Source of the DNA: an uncultured bacterium
GTDB taxonomy: Bacteria; Bacillota; Clostridia; Oscillospirales; Acutalibacteraceae
Assembly: GCA_905215855.1 (NCBI GenBank)
Contig: CAJMRT010000005.1
Span: 1 to 64,000 of the forward strand
Direction of reading: 5' to 3'
Length of the DNA: 64,000 nucleotides
The notes under the pieces are model-generated. The model was given only the letters and a program-made list of their open reading frames with translations, was not told the origin of the DNA and searched no databases. Made by a program: the position numbers and the translations under genes. Positions 7,120 through 15,709 of this stretch are shown in pieces; the stretch's first letter is position 1, and the number at the start of each line of letters is the position of its first letter.

Positions 7120-9045
7120 ATGCGTATCACAGATTTATTGAAAAAATCGGGTATTGCTCTCGGCGTTAAAGTTGCCGACAAGAGCGAAGCAATTGACAAG
7201 CTTGTTTCATTACATGAAAAGTGCGGAAACCTCAAGGATGTTAAAGCCTACAAAGAGGGAATCCTCAACCGTGAAAAACTCGGCACAACAGCTGTAGGTA
7301 TGGAAGTTGCAATTCCCCATGCCAAGAGCGAAGCTGTTAAAGCTCCCGCCCTCACGGCTATCACAGTCCCCGACGGCGTAGATTATGACTCGCCCGACGG
7401 TCAGCCCTGTAAGCTGCTCTTTATGATTGCCGCAACAACAGACGGTGATGTTCATCTTGAAGTTCTTGCAAGACTTATGCAGCTTTTGATGCATGAAGAT
7501 TTTACTGCAAAGCTAAAAGCCGCAAAAACTCCGGAAGAATTTATCTCGATTATTGACGCAAAAGAAACAGAGAAGTTTCCCGATGAGCCAAAGGCAGAAG
7601 TTCCTGCAAAGAAGGGTTACAGGGTTCTTGCTATCACAGCCTGCCCAACAGGTATTGCTCATACTTATATGGCGGCTGAATCACTCCAGAAAGCCGGCGA
7701 CAGCCTTAACATTCCGATTAAGGTTGAAACAAACGGTTCGGGCGGTGCAAAGAATGTGCTTACCGAAGAAGAAATTGCAAATTGTGACGGTATCATCATT
7801 GCCGCTGACATCACAATAAATCTTGCCCGTTTTGACGGCAAGCCCGTTTTACAGTGTGCCGTTTCAGACGGTATTCATAAGCCGGAAGAGCTTATCAACA
7901 AGATTGTAAACAAAGAAGTTCCCGTATATCATCACAAAGGCGGTTCTGCAGATGCTCCGAAGAGGAGAGGCGGCGCTTACGGTCACCTTATGAACGGTGT
8001 ATCACATATGCTCCCGTTCGTTGTAGCAGGCGGTATCTTCATTGCAATCGCATTCCTCATTGATATTGCATGCGGTGTTAACGCACAGGAGGTTGGCAGT
8101 GCATTCGGTACGGTAACTCCAGCAGCCGCATGGTTTAAAACACTCGGCGGTGTAGCCTTTAACCTTATGGTTCCTATCCTTTCAGGCTTTATCGCAATGT
8201 CAATTGCAGACCGTCCCGGTCTTCTCGTTGGTCTTGTAGGCGGTTTCCTTGCAACATCAGGCGCAACCTTTATGGATCCTGCCGCTGCAGAAACAGTTCC
8301 GTCAGGCTTCCTCGGCGGCTTGCTCGCAGGTTTCGTAGGCGGTTACTTAATGCTTGCTATTGAAAAAATGTGTGATAAGATGCCTAAGGCTCTTGAGGGT
8401 ATCAAGCCCGTTCTCATCTATCCGCTTCTCGGACTCGGCGGTATTCTCGTTGTAATGTGCGCAGTCAACCCGTTCATGGGTATGATTAACTCAGGTATGT
8501 CAAACGGCCTTAACGCTATTGCCTCTAACCCTGCAATGATGGTTCCGCTCTGTGCGCTCCTCGCAGGTATGATGTCTATCGACATGGGCGGTCCTTTCAA
8601 CAAGGCAGCTTATGCATTCGCAACACTTAACCTTGCAAACGCAGACGATCAGGCATACATCATTATGGCAGCAGTTATGATCGGCGGTATGGTTCCTCCA
8701 ATCGCAATTGCTCTTTCAAATACATTCTTCAAAAATCGTTGGACAGACGAAGAAAGAAAGAATGCGCCCGTAAACTATGTAATGGGACTTTCATTCATCA
8801 CAGAGGGTGCAATTCCTTACGCAGCAGGTCATCCGCTTCAGGTTATCCCTTCATGTATCGTTGGTTCGGCAGCAGCAGGCGCACTTTCAGCTCTCTTTGG
8901 CTGTAAGCTTATGGCTCCTCACGGCGGTATCTTCGTATTCGCAACAATGCAGGGTACATGGTATTTCTACCTCCTTGCTCTTGCAATCGGTGCAGTAGTT
9001 TCAATGCTTATGCTTGCACTTCTCAAAAGACCGATTAAAAAATAA
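7120..9045 (+). CDS. fruA: Fructose PTS permease, EIIABC in one chain
   Basis: 641 aa. Domain order A-B-C. EIIA (about 1-150) has the phospho-histidine H67 (AIPHAKS), EIIB (about 165-265) the phospho-cysteine C175 (TACPTGIAHT), and EIIC (about 290-640) is the membrane channel with many hydrophobic segments. It imports fructose and releases fructose-1-phosphate inside. AAAAGGAG ribosome site; 19 bp after fruK. The phosphate donor HPr and enzyme I are the next two genes. Confidence 0.95.
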   Translation: MRITDLLKKSGIALGVKVADKSEAIDKLVSLHEKCGNLKDVKAYKEGILNREKLGTTAVGMEVAIPHAKSEAVKAPALTAITVPDGVDYDSPDGQPCKLLFMIAATTDGDVHLEVLARLMQLLMHEDFTAKLKAAKTPEEFISIIDAKETEKFPDEPKAEVPAKKGYRVLAITACPTGIAHTYMAAESLQKAGDSLNIPIKVETNGSGGAKNVLTEEEIANCDGIIIAADITINLARFDGKPVLQCAVSDGIHKPEELINKIVNKEVPVYHHKGGSADAPKRRGGAYGHLMNGVSHMLPFVVAGGIFIAIAFLIDIACGVNAQEVGSAFGTVTPAAAWFKTLGGVAFNLMVPILSGFIAMSIADRPGLLVGLVGGFLATSGATFMDPAAAETVPSGFLGGLLAGFVGGYLMLAIEKMCDKMPKALEGIKPVLIYPLLGLGGILVVMCAVNPFMGMINSGMSNGLNAIASNPAMMVPLCALLAGMMSIDMGGPFNKAAYAFATLNLANADDQAYIIMAAVMIGGMVPPIAIALSNTFFKNRWTDEERKNAPVNYVMGLSFITEGAIPYAAGHPLQVIPSCIVGSAAAGALSALFGCKLMAPHGGIFVFATMQGTWYFYLLALAIGAVVSMLMLALLKRPIKK

Positions 9046-9086
9046 TTAATTTGCTATTACCCGTTTTTTGAAATGTTTTGTTCCTC

Positions 9087-9110
9087 GGCACCGGTGTAAA
9101 AGCCGGTGCC
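9087..9110 (+). promoter_or_regulatory. Hairpin between fruA and ptsH
   Basis: GGCACCGG (9087-9094) pairs perfectly with CCGGTGCC (9103-9110) over an 8-nt loop. There is no T-run after it, so it is at most a partial terminator or an RNA-processing and stability site that could set the ratio of fruA to ptsHI. Confidence 0.5.
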
Positions 9111-9192
9111 ACCCCTCAAAACTCAAAGAACTTTCACGACATTAGATTCAAAACTTCAAAACACAAATTTATTTTATAAAGGAGATTTTATT

Positions 9193-9456
9193 ATGGTATC
9201 AAAAGAACTCGTACTCACAAATGCACAGGGATTCCACATGCGTCCGGCTTCGGTTTTTGCAACAGCTATGGGCAAATACAGCTGTGATGTAACAATCAAA
9301 TTCAACGGCAATCAGTACAACGCAAAGAGCCTCCTCAACATTATTGCGGCTTGCATCAAGTGCGGCAGCGACATTGAGATTGTTTGCGACGGAGCTGACG
9401 AAAACGAGGCACTTGCAGAAGCAACACAGCTCATAGAGAGCGGTCTTGGCGAGTAA
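9193..9456 (+). CDS. ptsH: Phosphocarrier protein HPr
   Basis: 87 aa. His15 in GFHMRPAS receives phosphate from enzyme I and passes it to EIIA. Ser46 (AKSLLN) is at the position used by HPr kinase in Firmicutes for catabolite control. The start is fixed by the AAAGGAG site; an earlier in-frame ATG has no support. Located in the fructose operon rather than alone. The stop overlaps a possible ATG of the next frame (TAATG). Confidence 0.95.
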   Translation: MVSKELVLTNAQGFHMRPASVFATAMGKYSCDVTIKFNGNQYNAKSLLNIIAACIKCGSDIEIVCDGADENEALAEATQLIESGLGE

Positions 9457-9491
9457 TGGCACCGACAGACCAGTTACAAGAGGTGAAGATT

Positions 9492-11192
9492 ATGCTACAC
9501 GGAACAGCCGCATCCGAGGGTATCGGAATCGGTAAGGTAATGCTTATTGAAGAACATTCGCTTGAATACACTCCACGAACAGTAACAGATACTGAGGCAG
9601 AGTCACAGCGTTTTAAGGCAGCAGTAGATGCTTTTTGCTACAATACTGAAAAACAGGCAGAAAATCTTCGCAGTTCAGCCGGTGAAAAAGAGGCAGAAAT
9701 TCTTGCAGGTCACATTCAGATTATCAGAGATCCGTATCTCAGCGGCGAAATTGAAAAGCTGATTGCAGACGGTCAGTGTGCGGAATCTGCCCTTGAGCAT
9801 ATGTGCGATATGTTTATTGCAATGTTCTCGGCAGCTGACGATGAGCTTACAAAACAGCGTGCGGCTGATGTCAGAGATATCAAGAGCGGTGTTCTCGGCA
9901 TTCTTCTCGGAGTAAACGAAATTAAAGTAAGCGACGCGCCAAAAGGCACTGTGCTTGTTGCAAGGGAGCTTACCCCTTCTGTTACGGCAGGTATTGTAAA
10001 AGAAAACATAGCAGGCATTATTACTGAAACAGGCGGAACAACTTCCCACTCTGCAATTCTTGCAAGAGCGCTTGAAATTCCTGCCGTACTCAGTGTTGAG
10101 GGTGTCGCATCAAGCCTGAAAAACGGCGACACAGTTGTAGTTGACGGCAGTGAGGGTGCTGTAATTGTTAATCCGGATGATACCACAGTTGCAGAATACT
10201 CCAAAAAGCGTGACGCTTTTCTTGCAGAACGCAAAGAGCTTGAAAATTACAGGGGACGAGAAACAAAATCAGCAAGCGGAGAAGCTTATGAACTTTTCTG
10301 CAACATAGGAAAACCTGAAGACGCTGTCAAGGCAGTTGACGCAGACGGCGAGGGTGTCGGACTTTTCAGAACAGAGTTTCTGTTCATGGACAGAACTTCA
10401 ATTCCGACAGAGGACGAACAGTATGAGGCCTACAAAAAGGCGGCTCTTATCTTAAAGGGCAAGTCGCTGATTATCAGAACACTTGATATCGGCGGTGACA
10501 AGGACATTCCGTACCTTGGACTTGAAAAAGAAGAAAATCCGTTCATGGGATTCCGTGCAATCAGATATTGCCTTAAAAACCGTGAACTTTTCAAATCACA
10601 GATTAAAGCCATTTTGCGTGCAAGCGCATTCGGTGACATCAAGATTATGTTCCCGCTCATCACAACTATGGATGAACTTCGTGAGGGCAAAAAGCTTGTT
10701 GCGGAATGCAAAGCCGATTTACGCAATATGGGCATAAATTTCAACGAAAACATTCAGGTTGGTGTTATGGTTGAAACAGCGTCTGCGGCAGTTATCGCAG
10801 ATATGCTTGCAAAAGAGGCTGACTTCTTCAGCATCGGCACAAATGACCTCACAGGCTATACAATGGCTTGTGACAGAGGCAACAACGATGTGTCTTATCT
10901 CTACTCTCCCCTACAGCCAAGCGTTCTCAGAATGATTAAACGCACAATTGAGTGCGGTGTTCAGAACGGCATTTCAGTCGGAATGTGCGGTGAGGCTGCC
11001 GCAAACAAGCTGATGATTCCGTTGCTTATTTCATTCGGACTCACAGAATTCAGCGTTTCCGCTCCGTCAGTTCTCAATGTGAGAAAAATAATTTCCACAT
11101 GGACAAAAGAAGAGGCAGACAAAGTTACCGCAAAGGTGCTTGAAATGAGTACACAGCAGGAAATTGTCGAATACCTCAAATCGGTTGTGTAA
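9492..11192 (+). CDS. ptsI: PTS enzyme I (phosphoenolpyruvate-protein phosphotransferase)
   Basis: 566 aa. It takes phosphate from PEP and gives it to HPr. Active histidine H186 lies in GGTTSHSAIL. The C-terminal PEP-binding barrel has FSIGTNDLTGY and the catalytic GMCGEAA cysteine. I chose the ATG at 9492 because it has an AGAGGTG site and gives the family N-terminus; an ATG at 9456 overlapping the ptsH stop adds 12 residues without homology. Last gene of the operon, followed by a terminator. Confidence 0.95.
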   Translation: MLHGTAASEGIGIGKVMLIEEHSLEYTPRTVTDTEAESQRFKAAVDAFCYNTEKQAENLRSSAGEKEAEILAGHIQIIRDPYLSGEIEKLIADGQCAESALEHMCDMFIAMFSAADDELTKQRAADVRDIKSGVLGILLGVNEIKVSDAPKGTVLVARELTPSVTAGIVKENIAGIITETGGTTSHSAILARALEIPAVLSVEGVASSLKNGDTVVVDGSEGAVIVNPDDTTVAEYSKKRDAFLAERKELENYRGRETKSASGEAYELFCNIGKPEDAVKAVDADGEGVGLFRTEFLFMDRTSIPTEDEQYEAYKKAALILKGKSLIIRTLDIGGDKDIPYLGLEKEENPFMGFRAIRYCLKNRELFKSQIKAILRASAFGDIKIMFPLITTMDELREGKKLVAECKADLRNMGINFNENIQVGVMVETASAAVIADMLAKEADFFSIGTNDLTGYTMACDRGNNDVSYLYSPLQPSVLRMIKRTIECGVQNGISVGMCGEAAANKLMIPLLISFGLTEFSVSAPSVLNVRKIISTWTKEEADKVTAKVLEMSTQQEIVEYLKSVV

Positions 11193-11245
11193 AACAACCA
11201 AGTTAATATGCGTTAACCTCAGTTAAATAATTTGCAAACACGATT

Positions 11246-11280
11246 AATCCCCGTCAGAAATTTTGACGGGGATTTGTCTT
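11246..11280 (+). terminator. Intrinsic terminator of the fructose/PTS operon
   Basis: An 11-bp stem (11246-11256 with 11264-11274), 7-nt loop, then a T-rich tail. It lies 54 bp after the ptsI stop. Confidence 0.9.
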
Positions 11281-11292
11281 TTGGTATATTAA

Positions 11293-11922
11293 TTAGTTTT
11301 TTCTCTGCATACTATCCCTTTTTGAAAAGACGCAACCGCAGTAGTTTTGGCGGTAGAGGTCATATTCTTTTGAAAGGACGATTGAACGCTTGTAGCCCTC
11401 ACGCTTTTTGAAGTCGCTGTACAGCCACGGAATGCCGTACTTCTCGGCAAGCTCCGCACCGATTGAATTGAGCAACTGCGCATTTTTCAACGGACTGATT
11501 GTCAGCGTGGTTGTAAAATAATCAAAGCCGTGTTCCTTTGCGTAGCGTGCAGAGGATTCAAGTCGCAGTCTGAAACATTTTTCACACCGCTTTCCGCCCT
11601 CAGGTTCATTTTCAAGGCCTTTGACATACTCAAAATAATCCTTTGGCAAATATTCGCCCTCGACCACCTTTACAGGATATTCAAAAGGCATAAGCGACAC
11701 AAGACGCTTTTCTTCGCTCAGGCGGTAATTATACTCATTCGCAATCGAAATATTCGGATTGTAAAAATAGACCGTTATATCAAAATATTTTGAAAGATAC
11801 TCAAGGCAGTATGACGAACACGGGGCGCAACACACATGCAAAAGCAGTTTTGGGACTTTTCCCTCCCCCGTTATTTTTTCAATCACCCTGTCGAGTTCTT
11901 TCTGATAGTTTATCTTGTTCAT
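11293..11922 (-). CDS. queH: Epoxyqueuosine reductase QueH
   Basis: 209 aa DUF208 protein that performs the last step of tRNA queuosine synthesis. Motifs: HVCCAPCSSYCLEYL near residue 30, CEKCFRLRL in the middle and a late YCGC, which supply the cluster cysteines. Start set at the ATG 4 bp after the stop of the HAD gene. There is no good ribosome site, so translation probably depends on coupling; a longer frame opens at 11988 but overlaps the HAD gene. No other queuosine genes are in the window. Confidence 0.88.
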   Translation of the reverse strand: MNKINYQKELDRVIEKITGEGKVPKLLLHVCCAPCSSYCLEYLSKYFDITVYFYNPNISIANEYNYRLSEEKRLVSLMPFEYPVKVVEGEYLPKDYFEYVKGLENEPEGGKRCEKCFRLRLESSARYAKEHGFDYFTTTLTISPLKNAQLLNSIGAELAEKYGIPWLYSDFKKREGYKRSIVLSKEYDLYRQNYCGCVFSKRDSMQRKN

Positions 11923-11926
11923 ACTA

Positions 11927-12586
11927 TTATATAAATTTGCAAATGTAGTCAAAAAGTTCTTCGGCTGTGTCTGCAACAAACGGCGCACCTGCGTTCATAA
12001 GCTCGTTTTTCCCCCTGAACCCCCATGAAACACCTGCCATTTTTACACCCGCATTGTTTGCCGTAAACACATCGACATCGCTGTCACCGACATAGAAACA
12101 TTCTTCGGGAGTTACACCGCTCATATCGAGGAGTGCAAGCAGAGCATCAGGCTCGGGCTTTGTCTTGTACTGTGGCTTCTGCCCCCATGCCTGAGTAAAC
12201 TTGTGATTTGGAAATGCTTTTTTCAGCATTTTATCAACAAATTCATCGGGTTTGTTAGAAAGCACACCTGTTTTAACACCCTTTTGTGCAAGCTTTTCAA
12301 GCATTTCTGCACAACCGTCATATGCGGCGGTGTGGTCATTGCAGTGAACTGCATAGTGCTTGTCATAATCGGCTTTGACTTTTTCAAAAAGTTCGTGGTC
12401 AGTCCACGCATCGCCCATTGCCCTTCTGATGAGCATTTCTCTGCCGTTTCCTACATATGTTTTATAATTTTCAACCGGCTTTTCTTCAAGGCCGTTAAGT
12501 TTCAAACCGTAGTTCACACTTATAGCAAGGTCGGTAAGCGAGTTCATAAGTGTGCCGTCAAGATCAAATACTACCATTTTTACCAT
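11927..12586 (-). CDS. HAD-family phosphatase, phosphoglycolate phosphatase-like
   Basis: 219 aa. N-terminal DLDGTLMNS motif with the nucleophile Asp, a helical cap with the VGNGR element, and a late GDSDVDVFTANNAG metal-binding motif. Haloacid dehalogenase superfamily, Gph-like subgroup. The real substrate cannot be read from sequence. ATG at 12586 chosen for the TAGGGTG site; a GTG three codons earlier is open. Middle gene of a three-gene operon. Confidence 0.85.
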   Translation of the reverse strand: MVKMVVFDLDGTLMNSLTDLAISVNYGLKLNGLEEKPVENYKTYVGNGREMLIRRAMGDAWTDHELFEKVKADYDKHYAVHCNDHTAAYDGCAEMLEKLAQKGVKTGVLSNKPDEFVDKMLKKAFPNHKFTQAWGQKPQYKTKPEPDALLALLDMSGVTPEECFYVGDSDVDVFTANNAGVKMAGVSWGFRGKNELMNAGAPFVADTAEELFDYICKFI

Positions 12587-12596
12587 AAATATCACC

Positions 12597-13190
12597 CTAA
12601 TTTAATCCTTTTTCCTGTTCAAAAAGTATTGCCCTGCATGGTGCCGCCTCAAGTCCACCGAGTTTTATCGGGAATGCACACAAGTCATATTCACCGTCAT
12701 CAACACCTGAAAGGTTAAGATTTTCAAGCACGGCAATTTCTGCTCTTCCGAGTTCACGGTGAGTTTTCACTTCATCAAACGGCGGTGCGATTGAATCGGC
12801 ATCCGTTCCCACGAGTACAACTCTGCTTTGTGCAAGCACAATGGCGGCAGAATGTGAAAGATAAGTATTGCCGTTACCTCTGAAAAGTATTCGCTTTCGG
12901 CAATATGGCAACAGCTTGTCCATATCTTCGCCCGTCAACACACCCTTGACCGTTATTACTGTGCATTTGCCGTAAAAAGTGTTAAGCCTTAAATCTGTTA
13001 TTGCTTTGCCGTCGGGACAAAAGTGCAGAGGTGCATCAATATGCGTTCCTGCATGAACACACATTGAAATTTGCGAAAGATTACATTCTTCATCTTCATC
13101 CATACTTCTCAGCGATGTTACAACCGTTTCGGGATCGCCCGGATATACTTCGGTTGTAAGAGTATCCTTTGAAATATCGTGAATATACAT
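12597..13190 (-). CDS. Cyclase-family metal hydrolase (kynurenine formamidase-like)
   Basis: 197 aa, PF04199-type. The metal site motif HAGTHIDAPLHF at about residues 46-57 is intact, and a second conserved DADSI region follows. Family members hydrolyse N-formylkynurenine or similar amides, but many gut members have unknown substrates and no tryptophan-degradation gene is nearby. Start at 13190 (AGAGGCG site). It probably leads the operon with the HAD phosphatase and queH. Confidence 0.82.
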   Translation of the reverse strand: MYIHDISKDTLTTEVYPGDPETVVTSLRSMDEDEECNLSQISMCVHAGTHIDAPLHFCPDGKAITDLRLNTFYGKCTVITVKGVLTGEDMDKLLPYCRKRILFRGNGNTYLSHSAAIVLAQSRVVLVGTDADSIAPPFDEVKTHRELGRAEIAVLENLNLSGVDDGEYDLCAFPIKLGGLEAAPCRAILFEQEKGLN

Positions 13191-13347
13191 ACATCTTTCG
13201 CCTCTTTCCTTTTTGAACATTTTCATTGTCACAAATATGCAACCGAGCATTTACCCACAAGATTTCAGCCAAAAATTAAAATTCTGCTTAAAAGCTAAAA
13301 TGCAGAAGAAAATTCTTCACTTTAAAAGCATAGGCATCCGCACTATG

Positions 13348-13353
13348 ATTATA
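13348..13353 (-). promoter_or_regulatory. Possible extended -10 promoter of the cyclase-HAD-queH operon
   Basis: The minus strand reads TGGTATAAT, an extended -10 box, about 158 bp upstream of the cyclase start. No clear -35. The rest of 13191-13407 holds nothing I recognise. Confidence 0.4.
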
Positions 13354-13407
13354 CCACACATTACAACAATTTGCACCTTTATCGGCAAAATTTCCTTGCT
13401 TTACGGC

Positions 13408-13439
13408 AAAAAATAACCCCGCAGGAAAACCTGCGGGGT
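13408..13439 (-). terminator. Intrinsic terminator of the dockerin gene
   Basis: ACCCCGCAGG (13416-13425) pairs with CCTGCGGGGT (13430-13439). On the minus strand the stem is followed by TTATTTTTT. It lies 36 bp after the stop. Confidence 0.9.
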
Positions 13440-13474
13440 AAAATGCAATTGTGAATTGAATCAATCAATCGGAA

Positions 13475-15481
13475 TTATTCAGCATCAGTGTCAATAGGTG
13501 AACCTACATTACCTGTGTTGTTGAATCCCTTAACAGCATACTTCTGAACCATTGTTGAGTCCTTAACAGAAATTCTGCCGTCTTCGTTAGCGTCGCAAAC
13601 CTTGAATGCTTCTGAATCAGCATCAATGTTTAAGAAACCGATTGCAATTCTCTGGATCATTGTAGCATCCATAACTGTGATTGAGTAGTCACCGTCAGCA
13701 TCGCCGAGGAGCGGAACACGAGTACCGTCAACCTTAACATTTGCCTTTGCACCTGTGCCTTCAAGATAGTTGAAGTTTGAAAGGTCAAGTGTGATTGTGA
13801 TGTCTACTGTACCAACATAGCCGAGTGATACTGTATCAATGATCATATTCTGAGCATTGAATGAAAGGTCGAAGTCATTACCGACAGGAGCAACATCCTG
13901 TACAGGGAGACCCCAGTTAGCAGCCCAAGAACCGTTAGCGGCAAACTTGAACTGATAGTTCTCATAAGAATCTACATCCTTAAATGTAATCTGATATACC
14001 CTATCAGCAACTTCTGTCATGATGTTCTGCTCAGCATCAACAATCCAAGCCTGACCGTTAAGCCAATTGTCAACACCGTTACCAACAGCTACTACATAGT
14101 CGATTTCCATATCTGTAACGATTTCAGCTGAATCGCCTGTAACGCCAATTTCTTTTGTAGCAGGATTGTATGTAATTGTAACATCACATTCTTTGTCTAC
14201 CTTGAAAGTAACATTGTTGTCTGTACCGTTGTAACCAATCCAGTTCTGGCTCCACTGCTGAACACCGTCAACAACTTCACCCGGAACATTTTCAACAATC
14301 TTGAACTGATAATCCTTTGCAACCGGAACATTCTTGTAAGTTAATGTGTAAATGTCGCCATCCTTAGTCATAACATTTTCGGGAGCGAGTGCAGGAGAAC
14401 CCTGCCATTCATAACCTGTGAGTGATTCAACACCTGCAACTACATAGGAAGTTTCAGGAGTAGGATCTGTTACAGGTTCTGTTGCAGGCTCAGTTGTAGG
14501 AGCCTCTGTAGCAGGTTCTGTTGTTGGAGCTTCTGTTGCAGGCTCTGTTGTTGGAGCTTCTGTAGGAGCTTCTGTAGGAGCTTCTGTAGGAGCCTCTGTT
14601 GGCTCTTCAGTTGTAGGCTCAACTGTTGTTGGCTCTTCTGTAGTTGGTTCCTCAGTTGTTGGTTCTGCAGTTGTAGCAGAAGGATCAACGCCAAGAAGTG
14701 CAGCAATTGTTGTAAGAGGAGCACAATCAGGATATGCTTCAGGATCAGCAAGCTGTGTTGCATACATTTCAGCATAAGCATTGTAAACATCCATTGGCTC
14801 AGCTTCAACCTGTGCACAGATTTTAGCTACAGTTTCAGCTGTGTAGTTCTTAGCGTTCTTTACAGCCCAGTTAAAGAGTGCCTGTGCAACCATTTCAGCT
14901 CTTGAAAGGTAAACAGGGTAACGACCGTCGATTACATTACCGAGTGATGTAATAGCAGCCTTAGGGCCGTAGTTTTCGCTGTTGTTCTTCCATGTTGCAG
15001 CATAGTCCATCTTTGATGAATCTTCTGTGTTCTCAACCTTACCACCTGTGAGGTAAATTGTGTCGCCAAGGCAAGGCTTACCAAGTGTTACATTACAAGT
15101 CTGGTGACCGGCCTTTTTGCTGTCGATTGTTGAGAAGATTACAGCGTAGTCAGCGTTGTCTTTAAGTCCACCGTGTTCCGAACCGTCTACTGACTTAATC
15201 TTTTTTGTATCATAGTAGTAAAGACCTGTTGCTGTGTCTTTCTTACATTTCTCAGCAGGACCCTGCCAAGATGTTTCTGCAATCTCATCGCCTGCTACAG
15301 CGTAGAGGTGGCAATAAACAGTCTTTGTAGTACCCCATTCTGCTGGGAGACTGCTTACATCGAAATAAATTTTTGTGTCGGTTTCTTCAGCTGATGCAGA
15401 GAAAATGGTCAAACCTGAAAAACAGGATACAGCCATAAGAACTGCAAGTACCATGCTGAGAACCTTTGATGATTTTTTCAT
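13475..15481 (-). CDS. Secreted dockerin protein with putative glycan-binding modules
   Basis: 668 aa. Signal peptide 1-31; module 32-165 and a helical stretch 190-265; a Thr/Glu/Pro/Ala linker 270-343 made of TTEEP and EAPT repeats; two beta modules 346-452 and 460-585 that each carry Trp and Asn-rich patches and the motif YQFK, resembling the X25/starch-binding modules of amylases; a type I dockerin 590-655 with two calcium loops (DADGDYSITVMD and DANEDGRISVKD). No catalytic domain is visible. The dockerin should dock to a cohesin on a scaffold, so a starch-binding role in a cellulosome- or amylosome-like complex is likely but inferred. Strong AGGAGG site. Confidence 0.85.
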   Translation of the reverse strand: MKKSSKVLSMVLAVLMAVSCFSGLTIFSASAEETDTKIYFDVSSLPAEWGTTKTVYCHLYAVAGDEIAETSWQGPAEKCKKDTATGLYYYDTKKIKSVDGSEHGGLKDNADYAVIFSTIDSKKAGHQTCNVTLGKPCLGDTIYLTGGKVENTEDSSKMDYAATWKNNSENYGPKAAITSLGNVIDGRYPVYLSRAEMVAQALFNWAVKNAKNYTAETVAKICAQVEAEPMDVYNAYAEMYATQLADPEAYPDCAPLTTIAALLGVDPSATTAEPTTEEPTTEEPTTVEPTTEEPTEAPTEAPTEAPTEAPTTEPATEAPTTEPATEAPTTEPATEPVTDPTPETSYVVAGVESLTGYEWQGSPALAPENVMTKDGDIYTLTYKNVPVAKDYQFKIVENVPGEVVDGVQQWSQNWIGYNGTDNNVTFKVDKECDVTITYNPATKEIGVTGDSAEIVTDMEIDYVVAVGNGVDNWLNGQAWIVDAEQNIMTEVADRVYQITFKDVDSYENYQFKFAANGSWAANWGLPVQDVAPVGNDFDLSFNAQNMIIDTVSLGYVGTVDITITLDLSNFNYLEGTGAKANVKVDGTRVPLLGDADGDYSITVMDATMIQRIAIGFLNIDADSEAFKVCDANEDGRISVKDSTMVQKYAVKGFNNTGNVGSPIDTDAE

Positions 15482-15527
15482 CGCTAATTCCTCCTTTTTT
15501 TTGGTTACTCAAATTTCGAGCAACTAC

Positions 15528-15556
15528 ATTATATATCAAAACGATTATATTTACAA
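15528..15556 (-). promoter_or_regulatory. Promoter of the dockerin gene
   Basis: Minus strand: TTGTAA (15556-15551), 17-bp spacer, TATAAT (15533-15528). The leader is about 40 nt to the ATG. Confidence 0.65.
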
Positions 15557-15638
15557 GTGGTTTTTGGCAAGTTTGTAAATTTTTTTCAAAATTATTGCTT
15601 TAAAGTTCACAATAAACTCTGTGAAAGAGTCTTTTTAC

Positions 15639-15667
15639 TTGACAACAGTAGCAAATAATTGTATTAT
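15639..15667 (+). promoter_or_regulatory. Promoter of glyS
   Basis: TTGACA (15639-15644), 17-bp spacer, TATTAT (15662-15667). The leader is only about 36 nt, too short for a T-box. Confidence 0.75.
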
Positions 15668-15709
15668 TTTAATGGTTATTTTTATCTATCTGCAAAGAGA
15701 GGTTAAGTT

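Noticed and set aside
9087..9110. Intrinsic terminator after fruA
   Set aside because: The stem is good, but no T-run follows, and ptsHI continue in the same direction.
14470..14817. 115-codon Leu/Gln-rich frame within the dockerin gene
   Set aside because: A frame-shifted reading of the Thr/Glu/Pro linker repeats, with no ribosome site.
15621..15709. T-box leader for glyS
   Set aside because: The leader after the promoter is about 36 nt, with no T-box sequence or terminator.
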